Source: Paenibacillus sp. YPG26 (GTDB lineage: Bacteria > Bacillota > Bacilli > Paenibacillales > Paenibacillaceae). Taken from it: a stretch of 64,000 bases of DNA. The translations under genes were made by a program, and so were the position numbers. The first letter of the stretch is position 1. Each line of letters opens with the position of its first letter. Below, piece by piece: positions 7,367 to 16,803 of the stretch. Below the pieces are notes generated by a model. The model did not search any database. It had not been told where the DNA came from and saw only the letters and a list, made by a program, of their open reading frames with translations. The DNA is taken from the NCBI RefSeq assembly GCF_023704175.1, contig NZ_CP084530.1:2893501-2957500 (forward strand), given 5' to 3'.

Positions 7367-9166
7367 CTACTCTACATTATGCAGCAGAGGTAAATCCAGG
7401 ATGAATACCGTTCCCTCTCCCACCTTGCTCTCGACCCGGATGGTTCCATGATGAAGCTCGACCAGATGCTTCACAATCGACAGGCCAAGTCCTGTTCCAC
7501 CTGAGCTGCGCGAACGGGCCTTATCCACCCGGTAGAAGCGTTCGAATATCCTTGGCAGGTCTTTCTTCGGTATGCCGATTCCGGTATCACTGATGACAAA
7601 GCGGATCTTCTCCTCCTCGCCGGATGACTCCAGGCTTTCGACCGTAACTTTCACCCTGCCTCCGTCCAAAGTGTAACTGATCGCATTGGACAGCAGGTTC
7701 ATGAATACTTGCCGCAGGCGGTCCTCATCCGCCTCCATGAACAACTCTTCAGGAACCTCAAGCTGCATAGTAATAGATTTCCTCGCCGCCGAGGACTGCA
7801 GAACTTCAAAGATACTCTCCAGCAGGCTATGCACATGGACAGGCGAATACTCCAGCGGAACCCGTCTGGATTCGATCTTGGACAATTCCAGAATATCACC
7901 AATCAGCCGGTTAAGCCGGTCTCCTTCATCAAATATGATCTGAAGGAAGGAACGGCTGGTCTCCTCATCCTTGACCCCGCCTGACAGAAGCGTCTCGGCG
8001 AAGCCTTTGACCGCGGCGACCGGCGTCTTAAGCTCGTGGGATACATTTGCGACGAATTCACTCCGCATTACTTCCAGCTTGCGGATCTCCGTCACATCCC
8101 TAAGCAGGAACAGCATTCCGTGGTAAGATCCATCATCCTCGAACATAGGCACGCTATCAAAATGAAGGATCTTCTCTTCCGGATCATAAATCGTCCGTTC
8201 CTCACTCATTTGTTCCATGCGGGTAATCCCTTCATCCATGAACCGGGTCAGCTCATAACTTCGCTTGATTTCGTGATATAGCTTACCCAGCATATGCGTA
8301 TCTTTGAGACGCAGTATCCGCTCGGCCTCCCGGTTCACAAGCGCAATTCTTCCATTCGTATCCACCATAAGGATCCCGCCGGTCATATTGGACAGCACGC
8401 TCTGCAGCAGGTCTTCGTTGTCACGAATACGCTTTAGCTGGAGCTGAAGGCTGTCGGCCATGCCATTGATGGCACTTCCGAGCTGCCCGATCTCATCGTG
8501 ACGCTGGATATCCACACGGGCATCATAATCAAGCTTGGAGATCCGGTGAGCTACTGTCGTAATATGCTCAATGGGTCTCGTAAGACCCTTGGCAACCCGG
8601 TAACTGACCAAGGCCGCAGCCAGGAAGAGCACCGCAAGTCCCCCGATTGTCAACGCCCAGCCTTTCCACAGACCTTCCTCCACCGTCTTAAGGCTCATAG
8701 ACAGCCTAATATAGCCGTCAAATCCCTGCTTGGACACCACATGCCTGGCAACGTACAGCATATTCTCATGCATTGTGTTACTATAGCGGATGGATGTTCC
8801 TGTACTCTCGTGCTCTATCGCAGATATGATCTCTTCACGGTTGCTATGATTACTCATTTTGGAAGGATCGCTTTCCGAGTCGCCAATAACTTTTCCATCC
8901 AGGCTTATAAAGGTAACCCTTGAGTCCGTAAGCTTATCAAGCTCTTGCGCCTTACTGGTATAGTAGGCCATTACACCTGAGTCGCCATCCACCTTAGGCA
9001 GTTCAAGAGTACTTGATATCAAATTTATTTCCCGGGCCATATTGCCCTCAAGCACAGTAAGGTGGGAATCCTTGAACACTTGGGCCATGATCAATCCCGC
9101 GGCGAGCATCGATATCCCCACAAGCCCCATTAGAATCAGGGTTAAACGCATTCGAAAAGTTTTCAT
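7367..9166 (-). CDS. phoR: Phosphate regulon sensor histidine kinase PhoR
   Basis: Membrane sensor kinase, 599 aa. Transmembrane segments at ~8-30 and ~168-188 bracket an extracytoplasmic sensor of about 135 residues. These are followed by a HAMP linker (~190-245), a PAS domain (~250-365), the H-box FVANVSHELKTPVAAVKGF with His377 as phosphorylation site, the N-box VFMNLLSNAISYT, and G-boxes SDTGIGIPKKDL and GGTGLGLSIVKH. This layout is that of Bacillus PhoR. It is transcribed divergently from the YfbR-like gene across a 172-bp gap. Here the kinase precedes its regulator, the opposite of the usual phoP-phoR order. Confidence 0.87.
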   Translation of the reverse strand: MKTFRMRLTLILMGLVGISMLAAGLIMAQVFKDSHLTVLEGNMAREINLISSTLELPKVDGDSGVMAYYTSKAQELDKLTDSRVTFISLDGKVIGDSESDPSKMSNHSNREEIISAIEHESTGTSIRYSNTMHENMLYVARHVVSKQGFDGYIRLSMSLKTVEEGLWKGWALTIGGLAVLFLAAALVSYRVAKGLTRPIEHITTVAHRISKLDYDARVDIQRHDEIGQLGSAINGMADSLQLQLKRIRDNEDLLQSVLSNMTGGILMVDTNGRIALVNREAERILRLKDTHMLGKLYHEIKRSYELTRFMDEGITRMEQMSEERTIYDPEEKILHFDSVPMFEDDGSYHGMLFLLRDVTEIRKLEVMRSEFVANVSHELKTPVAAVKGFAETLLSGGVKDEETSRSFLQIIFDEGDRLNRLIGDILELSKIESRRVPLEYSPVHVHSLLESIFEVLQSSAARKSITMQLEVPEELFMEADEDRLRQVFMNLLSNAISYTLDGGRVKVTVESLESSGEEEKIRFVISDTGIGIPKKDLPRIFERFYRVDKARSRSSGGTGLGLSIVKHLVELHHGTIRVESKVGEGTVFILDLPLLHNVE

Positions 9167-9338
9167 GATTTCTTCCTTTTATGTAATTTGGTAGGATTGC
9201 TGCGCAGAACTTGCTTCAGTCTGTCAGATTTCGTTAACATTGTTAGTATTATAATAACACAATGTAATCGCAGTATTATCTCACCCGCATCCCATTTTAT
9301 TAAGTTCATATTAATACTTCCGGAAAGAGGTCTAGTTC

Positions 9339-9938
9339 ATGAATTATCACTTTTCAGCTTACATGTACAGACTGCGGGCCATCCACCGCTGGAGTCTGAT
9401 GCGAAGCACCTCCACAGAGAATGTCGCCGAGCATTCCTACCATGTGGCAATCCTGGCCCATCTCCTGTGTGAAATTGCCAACCAGCTCTACGGCAAGCAT
9501 CTTCAAGCTGACCGAGCGGCCACGCTGGCCCTGTTCCATGACGCCACAGAAGTATTCACAGGAGATATTCCCACCCCTGTGAAGCACCATAATCCGAGGC
9601 TCCTCTCCAATTTTAGAGAAATGGAAGCCATCGCCGCTGAGCGCCTTGCCTCCATGATCCCTGAGCCGCTTAAGCCGATATATGCACCTCTGCTCGATCC
9701 TGCTTCTGAGACCGACCAAGAGCTCCGCAAGTATGTAAAAGCCGCTGACAGCCTGGATGCGTACTTAAAATGCGCCTGGGAGGTTGCCTCGGGCAATCGC
9801 GAGTTTGCTGCTGCCAAAGATCAGCTTCAGAGCAAGCTTGAGAGCCTGGATATGCCGGAAGTCTCCTACTTCCTGGAACACTTGGCCCCAAGCTTTGAGT
9901 TAACCCTGGACGAGCTCTCTGAAGACTCCGCAGATTAA
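9339..9938 (+). CDS. YfbR-type HD-domain 5'-deoxynucleotidase
   Basis: Predicted metal-dependent phosphohydrolase acting on (deoxy)nucleoside monophosphates, 199 aa as usual for the family. The first residues MNYHFSAYMYRLRAIHRW and STENVAEHSYHVAILAH are characteristic. The metal ligands are the His in AEHSYHV and the HD pair in LFHDATEVFTGDIPTPVK, with a further Asp in KAADSLDAYLKC. It is an isolated gene divergent from phoR. Whether it serves phosphate salvage is an inference from its position only. Confidence 0.85.
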   Translation: MNYHFSAYMYRLRAIHRWSLMRSTSTENVAEHSYHVAILAHLLCEIANQLYGKHLQADRAATLALFHDATEVFTGDIPTPVKHHNPRLLSNFREMEAIAAERLASMIPEPLKPIYAPLLDPASETDQELRKYVKAADSLDAYLKCAWEVASGNREFAAAKDQLQSKLESLDMPEVSYFLEHLAPSFELTLDELSEDSAD

Positions 9939-9964
9939 TCCAACATCATTACAAACATGCACAT

Positions 9965-10004
9965 AAAAAGGCGGTATCTGAGTCTACAGACAACAGATAC
10001 CGCC
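9965..10004 (-). terminator. Intrinsic terminator after the SDR gene
   Basis: An 11-bp perfect stem GGCGGTATCTG/CAGATACCGCC (9970-9980 with 9994-10004) is followed on the minus strand by TTTTTATG. It sits 10 bp after the SDR stop and may also stop the converging YfbR gene. Confidence 0.85.
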
Positions 10005-10013
10005 TAATTGATC

Positions 10014-10886
10014 TTACCCGTTCACAATCTCGCCGCCATTCACATGAATGACTTGTCCGCTGATATAGGAAGAATCCTCGGAAGCCAGGAATACATAGCT
10101 CGCAGCCAGCTCTTCCGGCTGACCCGGACGCTGCATCGGCGAATCCGCGCCGAACTGCTTCACCTTCTCTTCATCGAACGTTGATGGAATCAACGGGGTC
10201 CAGATTGGGCCAGGGGCAACCGCATTGACTCGGATCCCCTTCTTGCCGACCAGATTCATCGAGAGTGCGCGCGTGAAGCTGACGATAGCTCCCTTAGTCG
10301 ACGAATAATCCAGCAGCGTTGGGTTTCCTTTATAAGCCGTTACGGAAGCCGTGTTAATGATGGTGCTGCCCTTCTTAAGATGAGGCATTGCCGCCTTGGT
10401 CAAGTAGAACATCGCAAAAATATTTGTACGGAACGTACGCTCCAGCTGCTCTGAAGTAATATCCTCGATATTCTCCTGCGGGTGCTGTTCCCCCGCATTA
10501 TTGACTAGAATATCCAGTCGCCCCAGCTCGCTGACCGTCTTCTGGACAGCCTCCTGAGCGAAGGCTTCATCGCCGATATCTCCAGGAATAAGCAGGACCT
10601 TGCGTCCGGTCTTCTCCACCTCATCCTTGGTCTTCTTGGCATCATCATGCTCATTCAAATATACAATCGCTACATCAGCGCCTTCTTTGGCATATGCGAG
10701 TGCAACGGCGCGTCCAATTCCGCTGTCGCCTCCCGTGATGAGCGCTACCTTATCTTTCAGCTTGCCGGCAGGCAAGTAGTTACCCTCATACTGCGGAAGT
10801 GGATTCATTTGCTCCTCAATACCCGGTCTCTGGGTCTGGTGCTGTGGTGGCAATGTCTGCTTAGGCTGTTGATTACTATCTGACAT
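10014..10886 (-). CDS. Short-chain dehydrogenase/reductase, YdaD/YhdF-like
   Basis: NAD(P)-dependent oxidoreductase, 290 aa. A ~40-residue polar Gln/Pro-rich N-terminal extension precedes the Rossmann fold. The fold shows TGGDSGIG (cofactor loop), NNAG, the catalytic Ser in NTASVTAYKG, and the Y-x3-K pair in DYSSTKGA. The end QVIHVNGGEIVNG is typical of the classical SDR subgroup that includes the Bacillus general-stress proteins YdaD, YhdF and YhxC/YhxD. The ATG at 10886 follows AAGGAAGGAGAGCTTATTC. A copy of the recurring inverted leader motif ends 44 nt before it. The substrate is unknown. Confidence 0.88.
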   Translation of the reverse strand: MSDSNQQPKQTLPPQHQTQRPGIEEQMNPLPQYEGNYLPAGKLKDKVALITGGDSGIGRAVALAYAKEGADVAIVYLNEHDDAKKTKDEVEKTGRKVLLIPGDIGDEAFAQEAVQKTVSELGRLDILVNNAGEQHPQENIEDITSEQLERTFRTNIFAMFYLTKAAMPHLKKGSTIINTASVTAYKGNPTLLDYSSTKGAIVSFTRALSMNLVGKKGIRVNAVAPGPIWTPLIPSTFDEEKVKQFGADSPMQRPGQPEELAASYVFLASEDSSYISGQVIHVNGGEIVNG

Positions 10887-10930
10887 GAATAAGCTCTCCT
10901 TCCTTGGGCTAAAGTGGATTCATGGCCACG

Positions 10931-10966
10931 TCTATATGGAATGAACCATTGCAGTTCAATTCATAT
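10931..10966 (-). repeat. Inverted leader motif before the SDR gene
   Basis: CTATATGGAATGAAC (10933-10947) and GTTCAATTCATATAG (10954-10968) form an inverted repeat with 13 of 15 positions pairing and a short loop. The left arm is identical to the copy before yfkAB over 15 nt. The rest of the 230-bp gap holds no convincing gene. Confidence 0.55.
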
Positions 10967-11117
10967 AGAATGCCAAGAATGCCATAGGCATTATACCTAT
11001 AGATACTTACCACCAACCCGCTTGCGGCAAACATCACCTGGAGAAAGCCGAAAGACTGAACTAAATAAGCCGCCTCAATAATTGCTGCCAATAAGCAAGG
11101 GTGAGCTAAGACTTATT

Positions 11118-12008
11118 TTAGAATTCAATATTATAACGTTCAAAGAACCAGCTGTCATCGAACCTCCGGTTAGTCATGTACTTCTCTCTATCCGAAAATG
11201 CCCCCGAATCTTTAATTTCAGACTCCCAGCCCGCAGTTACTGCGTTTCTGCCCACGGTCTCCCATGTCTTCCGCAATCTCTCTTCGTTAAAATGTAATAC
11301 AGCCATTCTAAGCAGATGATACCCACTGTAATCAGCTGGAGGAACATAGGGGAATATCGTGCGCTCAACCAATAATATACGGAGGCCTGGATTAATTCGG
11401 CAGCAATATCCGAATAACCTCATCCGCAAGGAGAATTCCGCTGCAATCGCAGAACCCTCCCTGAAGCCTCTGTCAAAGCCCCGCAGGCTGCGAAAGCTCT
11501 CCAGCTCGGCAGCTATACATTCCCATGGCATAACGGCGGCATCATAGGGTGAGGGCAAATCATACATCCAGCTCGCACGGAATTCCGGCAGACACAGCCA
11601 TTGTCCATAACCCACTTGTCCCGACGGGTCCTTCAACCTGGATATCCCGGGACTGGAGCAGTTCACATCACCGTTAAGGATGGGTGCAATTAATGCCTCG
11701 ATCCAGTAATCCTCGAAATACAGATGACCGGCGCAAAATATACCCACCTGCCCTTTAGCCATCTCCGCTCCCCGGTTACGGGCCTCAGCCGGCCCAACGC
11801 TATAAGTCTTAATATAATGAATTGGGACCGGCATACGGTACCCGAACAGGAACTCGCAACAGCTGTCTATCGATCCGTCATCCACGATAATGACCTCATA
11901 GGGAAGAGCAGTCTTCGAGACCTTCAGTGACTCCAGCGTGGTTAATAGATTAATTCCTTCATTTCTGACCGCAATTATAATCGACACCATGGGCTGATCC
12001 GTGGTCAT
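11118..12008 (-). CDS. Family 2 glycosyltransferase
   Basis: GT-A fold transferase, 296 aa, cytoplasmic with no membrane segment. The N-terminus VSIIIAVRNEGINLLTTLESL followed by EVIIVDDGSIDSC is the GT2 nucleotide-sugar binding signature, and GPAEARNRGAEMAKG is the usual second motif. The expected DxD is not obvious: the equivalent region reads IFCAGHLYF, so metal coordination may differ from the standard. It resembles Paenibacillus spore/cell-surface glycosyltransferases, but acceptor and donor cannot be told. It stands alone, divergent from the XRE regulator. Confidence 0.8.
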   Translation of the reverse strand: MTTDQPMVSIIIAVRNEGINLLTTLESLKVSKTALPYEVIIVDDGSIDSCCEFLFGYRMPVPIHYIKTYSVGPAEARNRGAEMAKGQVGIFCAGHLYFEDYWIEALIAPILNGDVNCSSPGISRLKDPSGQVGYGQWLCLPEFRASWMYDLPSPYDAAVMPWECIAAELESFRSLRGFDRGFREGSAIAAEFSLRMRLFGYCCRINPGLRILLVERTIFPYVPPADYSGYHLLRMAVLHFNEERLRKTWETVGRNAVTAGWESEIKDSGAFSDREKYMTNRRFDDSWFFERYNIEF

Positions 12009-12166
12009 AACGTTTATCCCCTCTTACTTTGGTCATACTTGAAGCATTGCTATCTCATTCTCATTTCCATAATAAACCAAATAAAACTATAAGTAAATAT
12101 TTATAAAACTGTCAGTATATTAAGTTTGCCTCTCATATTATCTACTTTTATACTAGGAGGGGTTCT

Positions 12167-12511
12167 ATGAACTATGATTCGCTCGGCAAAAGACTGCGGC
12201 AGGAGCGCCGCAAGATGCATTGGACTCAAGAGAAGCTGGCAGAGAGAGTCGATGTCTCTGACGCATACATAGGACAAATTGAACGAGGCGAGCGAAGCCT
12301 GTCGCTGGACACGCTTATCAGACTGGCTAATGAACTTGGTGTCACTGTTGATTATCTGCTTCACGATTCTATAGAGATCACAGAGGACCAATTCGTGAAC
12401 CAGCTTCGCCAGATTATGATGAACCGATCTCCTAAAGAGAAACAAATGGCTCTCGATATGATTAAGCTCATGTTCACGCATCTGGATGATCTTTCGAGAA
12501 CAGAGGAGTAG
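12167..12511 (+). CDS. XRE-family helix-turn-helix transcriptional regulator
   Basis: Small repressor-like protein, 114 aa. Residues ~6-60 form an HTH_3 domain: LGKRLRQERRKMHWTQEKLA, then VDVSDAYIGQIERGERSLSL and LANELGVTVDYLL. The C-terminal ~50 residues are helical and may mediate dimerisation. The start has a strong ribosome site (AGGAGGGG then TTCT before the ATG). A strong 19-bp hairpin follows the stop codon. The target genes are unknown; it is divergent from the glycosyltransferase and could regulate that gene. Confidence 0.88.
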   Translation: MNYDSLGKRLRQERRKMHWTQEKLAERVDVSDAYIGQIERGERSLSLDTLIRLANELGVTVDYLLHDSIEITEDQFVNQLRQIMMNRSPKEKQMALDMIKLMFTHLDDLSRTEE

Positions 12512-12520
12512 CATACCAAG

Positions 12521-12565
12521 CAGTCCTCTTCAGAAGAATGTGTTCGATTCTTCTGAAGAGGGCTG
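12521..12565 (+). terminator. Long hairpin after the XRE regulator
   Basis: CAG-t-CCTCTTCAGAAGAAT (12521-12539) pairs with ATTCTTCTGAAGAGG-g-CTG (12547-12565): 18 Watson-Crick pairs plus one wobble, 7-nt loop. No T-tract follows on either strand, so it is a strong hairpin rather than a standard intrinsic terminator. Confidence 0.5.
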
Positions 12566-12589
12566 TCTGATTCTCTGGAGGCACTAACC

Positions 12590-12633
12590 AAAAGCTAAAA
12601 AAGCTGTATCCCCGAAATCCGGAGATACAGCTT
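12590..12633 (-). terminator. Intrinsic terminator after the small membrane protein gene
   Basis: On the minus strand AAAGCTGTATC pairs with GATACAGCTTT, extended by TCCG/CGGG, and is followed by a T-rich run (TTTTTTAGCTTTT). It lies 15 bp after the stop at 12649. Confidence 0.85.
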
Positions 12634-12648
12634 TATGTATAGTTGAAC

Positions 12649-13074
12649 TTAGATTACGTAGCGGAAGACCATGAAGTACACAATAACAACAATCACCACT
12701 GCAAGGACAGAGCTGAGTGTACGGACCTTCCCGATATGTTCGGTTACTTCGTTCTTGGCGCGAATTCCCTCTACAGCCAGGCGAAGGGGCTTGCCGATAA
12801 TTCCACTAAGCGCTCCTGCCGCAAGGAAGAGCACAAATACAACAACCATCCAGGGTACTGAATACTCCCCTTTACTGATCAGATAACCTCCTGTAATGAA
12901 CTGCAGGATCAGTCCGTACTGACCGAAGCGGTTAAGCGTTCTTACTGCAGAGACAGTTCCTTCCTGAGCGGAGAGAGACAGACTGCCAAGACGTCCCAGA
13001 ACAAAAGGCAGCAGAATGTAGAAGCCCAGTGCCAAGGATCCGAGTACGTGTAAAAAAATCATTGCGTTTGTCAC
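12649..13074 (-). CDS. Small integral membrane protein of unknown function
   Basis: About 141 aa with four predicted membrane helices: MIFLHVLGSLALGFYILLPF, YGLILQFITGGYLI, WMVVVFVLFLAAGALSG and LSSVLAVVIVVIVYFMV. I do not recognise a named family. The GTG at 13074 is the better start, since AAAGGTGG lies 7 nt before it; the ATG six codons upstream contains that ribosome site. The gene ends in a strong terminator and stands alone. Confidence 0.75.
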   Translation of the reverse strand: MTNAMIFLHVLGSLALGFYILLPFVLGRLGSLSLSAQEGTVSAVRTLNRFGQYGLILQFITGGYLISKGEYSVPWMVVVFVLFLAAGALSGIIGKPLRLAVEGIRAKNEVTEHIGKVRTLSSVLAVVIVVIVYFMVFRYVI

Positions 13075-13204
13075 AACTGTACCACCTTTCATAAATTAGA
13101 TTAATTATAATCTATTATATCCATAATTCAGAGCAAAGAAAAGGGAAGCCTGGTTACAGGCACAGTATTGCGCTGACTCGAGTGCCAATGGATACCTAAT
13201 CACA

Positions 13205-13249
13205 AGAAAAAACGGCCTCTACCCTGCTATCTCTGCAGGTAAAGGCCGT
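13205..13249 (-). terminator. Intrinsic terminator after mdh
   Basis: On the minus strand ACGGCCT...TACCTGC pairs with GCAGGGTA...AGGCCGT (13212-13249, one bulge), followed by TTTTTTCTTG. It ends the citZ-icd-mdh cluster. Confidence 0.85.
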
Positions 13250-13273
13250 CTCTTCCAGCGGCTCGCAATTAGA

Positions 13274-14215
13274 CTAGCCTTGAACAACCTTAATGACACT
13301 CCGCACCGATTCAGCGGATTGATCAAGCGCTGCCTTCTCTTCGGCTGTTAATTCAAGCTCAAACAATCTTTCAACTCCGTTACCGCCCAGTACAGCGGGA
13401 ACCCCAAGGAACAAGTCATGATACCCATACTCACCTTCAAGCAGTGTGATAACCGGGATAATGCGTTTCTTATCCTTCAAGACAGCTTCTGCCATCTGGA
13501 CAAGCGATGCCGCAGGTGCATAATACGCACTGCCGTTCCCGAGCAGGCTTACGATTTCTCCCCCGCCTACACGTGTACGCTGAACAATCGCATTAATACG
13601 GTCTGGCGGGATCAGGGTATCGATAGGAATTCCACCTACGCTGGAATAGCGGACCAGCGGCACCATATCATCACCGTGCCCACCCAGAACGAAGCCGCGG
13701 ACATCTTCTACAGATACGTTAAGCTCCTGAGCTATAAAGGTGCAGTACCTCGCCGTATCCAGCACTCCCGATTGACCGATTACACGATTCTTGGGGAAGC
13801 CAAGTGCCTGGTACGCCGCGTAAGTCATCGCATCAACCGGGTTGCTCAAGATCATTACGATAGAATCAGGGCAGTATTTCTTCACATTCTCACAGACGGA
13901 AGCTACAATCCCCGCATTCGTACTCACCAGATCATCCCGGCTCATACCCGGCTTACGGGCTATGCCAGCCGTAATAATCACGATGTCAGAGCCCGCGGCG
14001 TCCTCATAACTGGAAGTACCTGTAATCTTGCTGTCGAAGCCCTGAACCGGGCTTGCTTCAAGCATATCCAGAGCCTTGCCTTTGGTCGGGTTCTCAAGCT
14101 GCGGAATGTCCAGCAGGACAACATCGCCAAGTTCCTTTTGCGCAAGCATCAGAGCTGTAGTCGCACCGGTGAAACCGGCACCCACAACCGTAATTTTTTT
14201 GCGTTGGATTCCCAC
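13274..14215 (-). CDS. mdh: Malate dehydrogenase (LDH-like)
   Basis: Oxidises malate to oxaloacetate with NAD in the TCA cycle; 313 aa. The dinucleotide loop is GAGFTG (12-17) and Asp36 at the end of the second strand indicates [13 protein letters not shown] supplies substrate-binding arginines, SNPVDAMTY and the catalytic His180 in [10 protein letters not shown] complete the site. It follows icd by 13 bp and ends in a terminator, so citZ, icd and mdh probably form one transcription unit with citZ first, as in B. subtilis. Confidence 0.97.
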   Translation of the reverse strand: MGIQRKKITVVGAGFTGATTALMLAQKELGDVVLLDIPQLENPTKGKALDMLEASPVQGFDSKITGTSSYEDAAGSDIVIITAGIARKPGMSRDDLVSTNAGIVASVCENVKKYCPDSIVMILSNPVDAMTYAAYQALGFPKNRVIGQSGVLDTARYCTFIAQELNVSVEDVRGFVLGGHGDDMVPLVRYSSVGGIPIDTLIPPDRINAIVQRTRVGGGEIVSLLGNGSAYYAPAASLVQMAEAVLKDKKRIIPVITLLEGEYGYHDLFLGVPAVLGGNGVERLFELELTAEEKAALDQSAESVRSVIKVVQG

Positions 14216-14228
14216 TATGGACAGCCTC

Positions 14229-15524
14229 CTACATGTTACTAATAACTTGATCCGCGAACTCCGAGCACTTCACTTCTGTAGCGCCTTCCATCAGGCGGGC
14301 AAAGTCATAAGTAACGGTCTTGTTATTAATAGAGGTCTCAAGCCCTTTGTAGATCAGGTCTGCGGCTTCCTGCCATCCCAAATGCTCAAGCAGCATAACG
14401 CCGGACAGAATAACCGAACCCGGGTTAACTACGTCAAGATCAGCATATTTAGGCGCTGTTCCATGGGTAGCTTCGAAGATCGCATGGCCTGTCAGATAGT
14501 TGATGTTCGCGCCCGGGGCGATACCGATACCGCCTACTTGAGCTGCCAGGGCATCAGACAGATAGTCCCCGTTCAGGTTAAGGGTTGCAATGACATCAAA
14601 GTCAGTCGGACGGGTCAGAACCTGCTGCAGGGCAATGTCGGCAATCGCATCCTTGATGAGGATCTTGCCTGCATCGAGAGCTTCCTTCTGTGCCGCATTC
14701 GCCGCGTCCGCACCGGATTGCTCCTTGATCTGGTCGTACTGTGCCCAAGTGAACACTTTATCACCGAACTCCTGCTCAGCTACTTCATAACCCCAGTTCT
14801 TGAAGGCACCTTCTGTGAACTTCATGATATTGCCTTTGTGAACAAGCGTTACGCTCTTGCGTCCATGATCAATGGCATATTGAACTGCTGCGCGGACAAG
14901 GCGCTTCGAGCCTTCTTCAGATACAGGCTTGATGCCGATACCGGAAGTCTCCGGGAAGCGGATCTTCTTCACGCCCATCTCATTCTGCAGGAAGGAGAGA
15001 ACCTTCTTCACTTCCTCAGTACCTTCCTGGTACTCAATACCCGCATAGATGTCCTCTGTGTTCTCACGGAAGATAACCATGTCAACCAGCTCCGGACGCT
15101 TCACCGGAGACGGCACACCGTCAAAGTAGCGGACAGGACGAAGACATACGTACAGGTCCAGCTCTTGACGCAGCGCCACGTTAAGAGAGCGGATTCCTCC
15201 GCCGATTGGCGTAGTCAAAGGTCCTTTGATGGCTACGATATATTCACGAATCGCGGTTAGCGTGTCGGCCGGAAGCCACTCGCCATATGTATTGAACGCT
15301 TTCTCGCCCGCGAACACTTCATACCAGGCAATTTTCTTCTCTCCGCTGTAAGCTTTCTCTACAGCTGCATCAAGAACACGAACGGATGCTTTCCAGATGT
15401 CGCGGCCTGTGCCGTCACCTTCGATAAACGGGATAATTGGACGGTTCGGCACCTGCAGCTTTCCGTTCTGAATTTCAATTTTATCACCTTCGGTAGGCAG
15501 GCTGTATTTCTCAAAGTTAGGCAT
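14229..15524 (-). CDS. icd: Isocitrate dehydrogenase, NADP-dependent
   Basis: Converts isocitrate to 2-oxoglutarate and CO2 in the TCA cycle; 431 aa. Landmarks are [16 protein letters not shown] at the N-terminus, the isocitrate-binding loop [13 protein letters not shown] containing the Ser equivalent to the phosphorylated Ser of E. coli Icd, [23 protein letters not shown], and the cofactor region [18 protein letters not shown]. The last reads as the NADP type by resemblance to B. subtilis and E. coli enzymes. The ATG at 15524 follows AAGGAGGAACATGTAATT. It lies between citZ and mdh. Confidence 0.97.
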   Translation of the reverse strand: MPNFEKYSLPTEGDKIEIQNGKLQVPNRPIIPFIEGDGTGRDIWKASVRVLDAAVEKAYSGEKKIAWYEVFAGEKAFNTYGEWLPADTLTAIREYIVAIKGPLTTPIGGGIRSLNVALRQELDLYVCLRPVRYFDGVPSPVKRPELVDMVIFRENTEDIYAGIEYQEGTEEVKKVLSFLQNEMGVKKIRFPETSGIGIKPVSEEGSKRLVRAAVQYAIDHGRKSVTLVHKGNIMKFTEGAFKNWGYEVAEQEFGDKVFTWAQYDQIKEQSGADAANAAQKEALDAGKILIKDAIADIALQQVLTRPTDFDVIATLNLNGDYLSDALAAQVGGIGIAPGANINYLTGHAIFEATHGTAPKYADLDVVNPGSVILSGVMLLEHLGWQEAADLIYKGLETSINNKTVTYDFARLMEGATEVKCSEFADQVISNM

Positions 15525-15646
15525 AATTACATGTTCCTCCTTAACGATTATAGGTTCCGTCTCCGGTATTCAGACATGAAGAGGGGGACCACCGCTAAAG
15601 CTGCCGGCTCCCACCTCTTCCGCTTATTCTATCATAACTTGCCAGA

Positions 15647-16759
15647 CTATCTTAATTCAATCGGGATATATCTCTGATTATATAGGCCCGTGTACTCCGC
15701 GCGTGGACGAATAATCCGGTTATTGTCCAGCTGCTCCACGATGTGGGCTGTCCATCCGGACAGACGGCTGATTGCAAAGATCGGTGTGAACAAATCTTTC
15801 TCAATTCCCAGCATGGTGTATACAGAGGCAGAGTAGAAATCAACATTCGGCTTCAGGCCCTTTTGCGAGGTGACCAGGGATTCAATCTTCACCGACATCT
15901 CATAGAGCGTGGAGTCTCCCTTCAGCTCACTAAGCTCTCTGGACATTTTCTGCAGATGCTTGGCACGCGGGTCGCCATTTTTGTATACGCGGTGACCGAA
16001 GCCCATAATCTTATCTTTGTTATCCAGCTTCTGCTGGATATATTCCTCTGTCTTATCCAAGGAGCCAATCTCCGAAAGCATATGCATCACCGCTTCATTG
16101 GCACCCCCGTGCAGAGGCCCCTTCAAGGTCCCGATTGCCGAGGTCACACCGGAGTATATATCCGATAGCGTTGCCACGGTAACCCGTGCGGAGAAAGTAG
16201 ACGCGTTAAGCTCGTGATCCGCATGCAGAACCAAGGCTTGATCCAAAGCCTTAACCGCAACAGAATCCGGCTCTTCGCCAGACAGCATGTACAGGAAGTT
16301 GTACGCCAGGCTTACACCCTGCTTGGGCGCAATGGGCTCTTTCCCTTTACGGATACGGTCAAAGGCCGCGATCAGTGTCGGTATTTGAGCTTGCAGCCGG
16401 ATTGCCTTGTCCTGAGTGGATTCATGACTGATATCCCCTGCCGTCTCGTCATATAGAGCCAGTGCGGATACACCCGTGCGAAGTGCAGCCATGGTGTTCG
16501 CATGGCGAGGATACAGTTTGAGCTGTTCCATTACCTCGGAAGGGATGGCCGCATATTCGCTAAGCTGCTGCTGAAGTGCGCCAAGCTCAGACTGCGTCGG
16601 CAGCTTGCCGTACCAAAGCAAATAAGCCACTTCTTCAAAAATGGCATGTTCAGCTAGCTCATCGATATTAATTCCACGGTAAGCCAGTACGCCGTCTTCG
16701 ATAGAGCTGATAGAAGAAGCCGCAGCCACAATACCTTCCAGGCCTTTGGTAGCTGTCAT
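15647..16759 (-). CDS. citZ: Citrate synthase
   Basis: First enzyme of the TCA cycle, condensing acetyl-CoA and oxaloacetate; 370 aa from the preferred start. The frame is open 18 codons further upstream, but the ATG at 16759 (MTATKGLEGIVAAAS) has AAAGGAG 9 nt before it and matches the family N-terminus. Catalytic residues are the His in LHGGANEAV, the His in GFGHRVYKNGDPRAK and the Asp in NVDFYSASVYTMLG. A 122-bp gap to icd holds a GC-rich hairpin without T-tract (about 15577-15622). Cre-like sites upstream suggest carbon catabolite repression by CcpA. Confidence 0.96.
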   Translation of the reverse strand: MTATKGLEGIVAAASSISSIEDGVLAYRGINIDELAEHAIFEEVAYLLWYGKLPTQSELGALQQQLSEYAAIPSEVMEQLKLYPRHANTMAALRTGVSALALYDETAGDISHESTQDKAIRLQAQIPTLIAAFDRIRKGKEPIAPKQGVSLAYNFLYMLSGEEPDSVAVKALDQALVLHADHELNASTFSARVTVATLSDIYSGVTSAIGTLKGPLHGGANEAVMHMLSEIGSLDKTEEYIQQKLDNKDKIMGFGHRVYKNGDPRAKHLQKMSRELSELKGDSTLYEMSVKIESLVTSQKGLKPNVDFYSASVYTMLGIEKDLFTPIFAISRLSGWTAHIVEQLDNNRIIRPRAEYTGLYNQRYIPIELR

Positions 16760-16803
16760 AGTACATCTCTCCTTTATGGGGCATATTAAGCCGTAAATAG
16801 CCA

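Noticed and set aside
10909..11091. 60-codon minus-strand frame from a TTG between the SDR and glycosyltransferase genes
   Set aside because: No ribosome site, no recognisable motif, and it overlaps the inverted leader motif.
12126..12154. TTGCCT-N17-TATACT as promoter of the XRE regulator
   Set aside because: The implied start would fall within the ribosome site and give a leaderless message, inconsistent with the strong AGGAGGGG before the ATG.
14076..15260. 394-codon open frame on + opposite icd
   Set aside because: It lies entirely antisense to mdh and icd, has no ribosome site or recognisable domain, and is explained by the codon pattern of icd.
15577..15622. GC-rich hairpin between citZ and icd as a terminator
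   Set aside because: No T-tract follows on the minus strand and the genes are expected to be co-transcribed; it may be a processing or stability hairpin.
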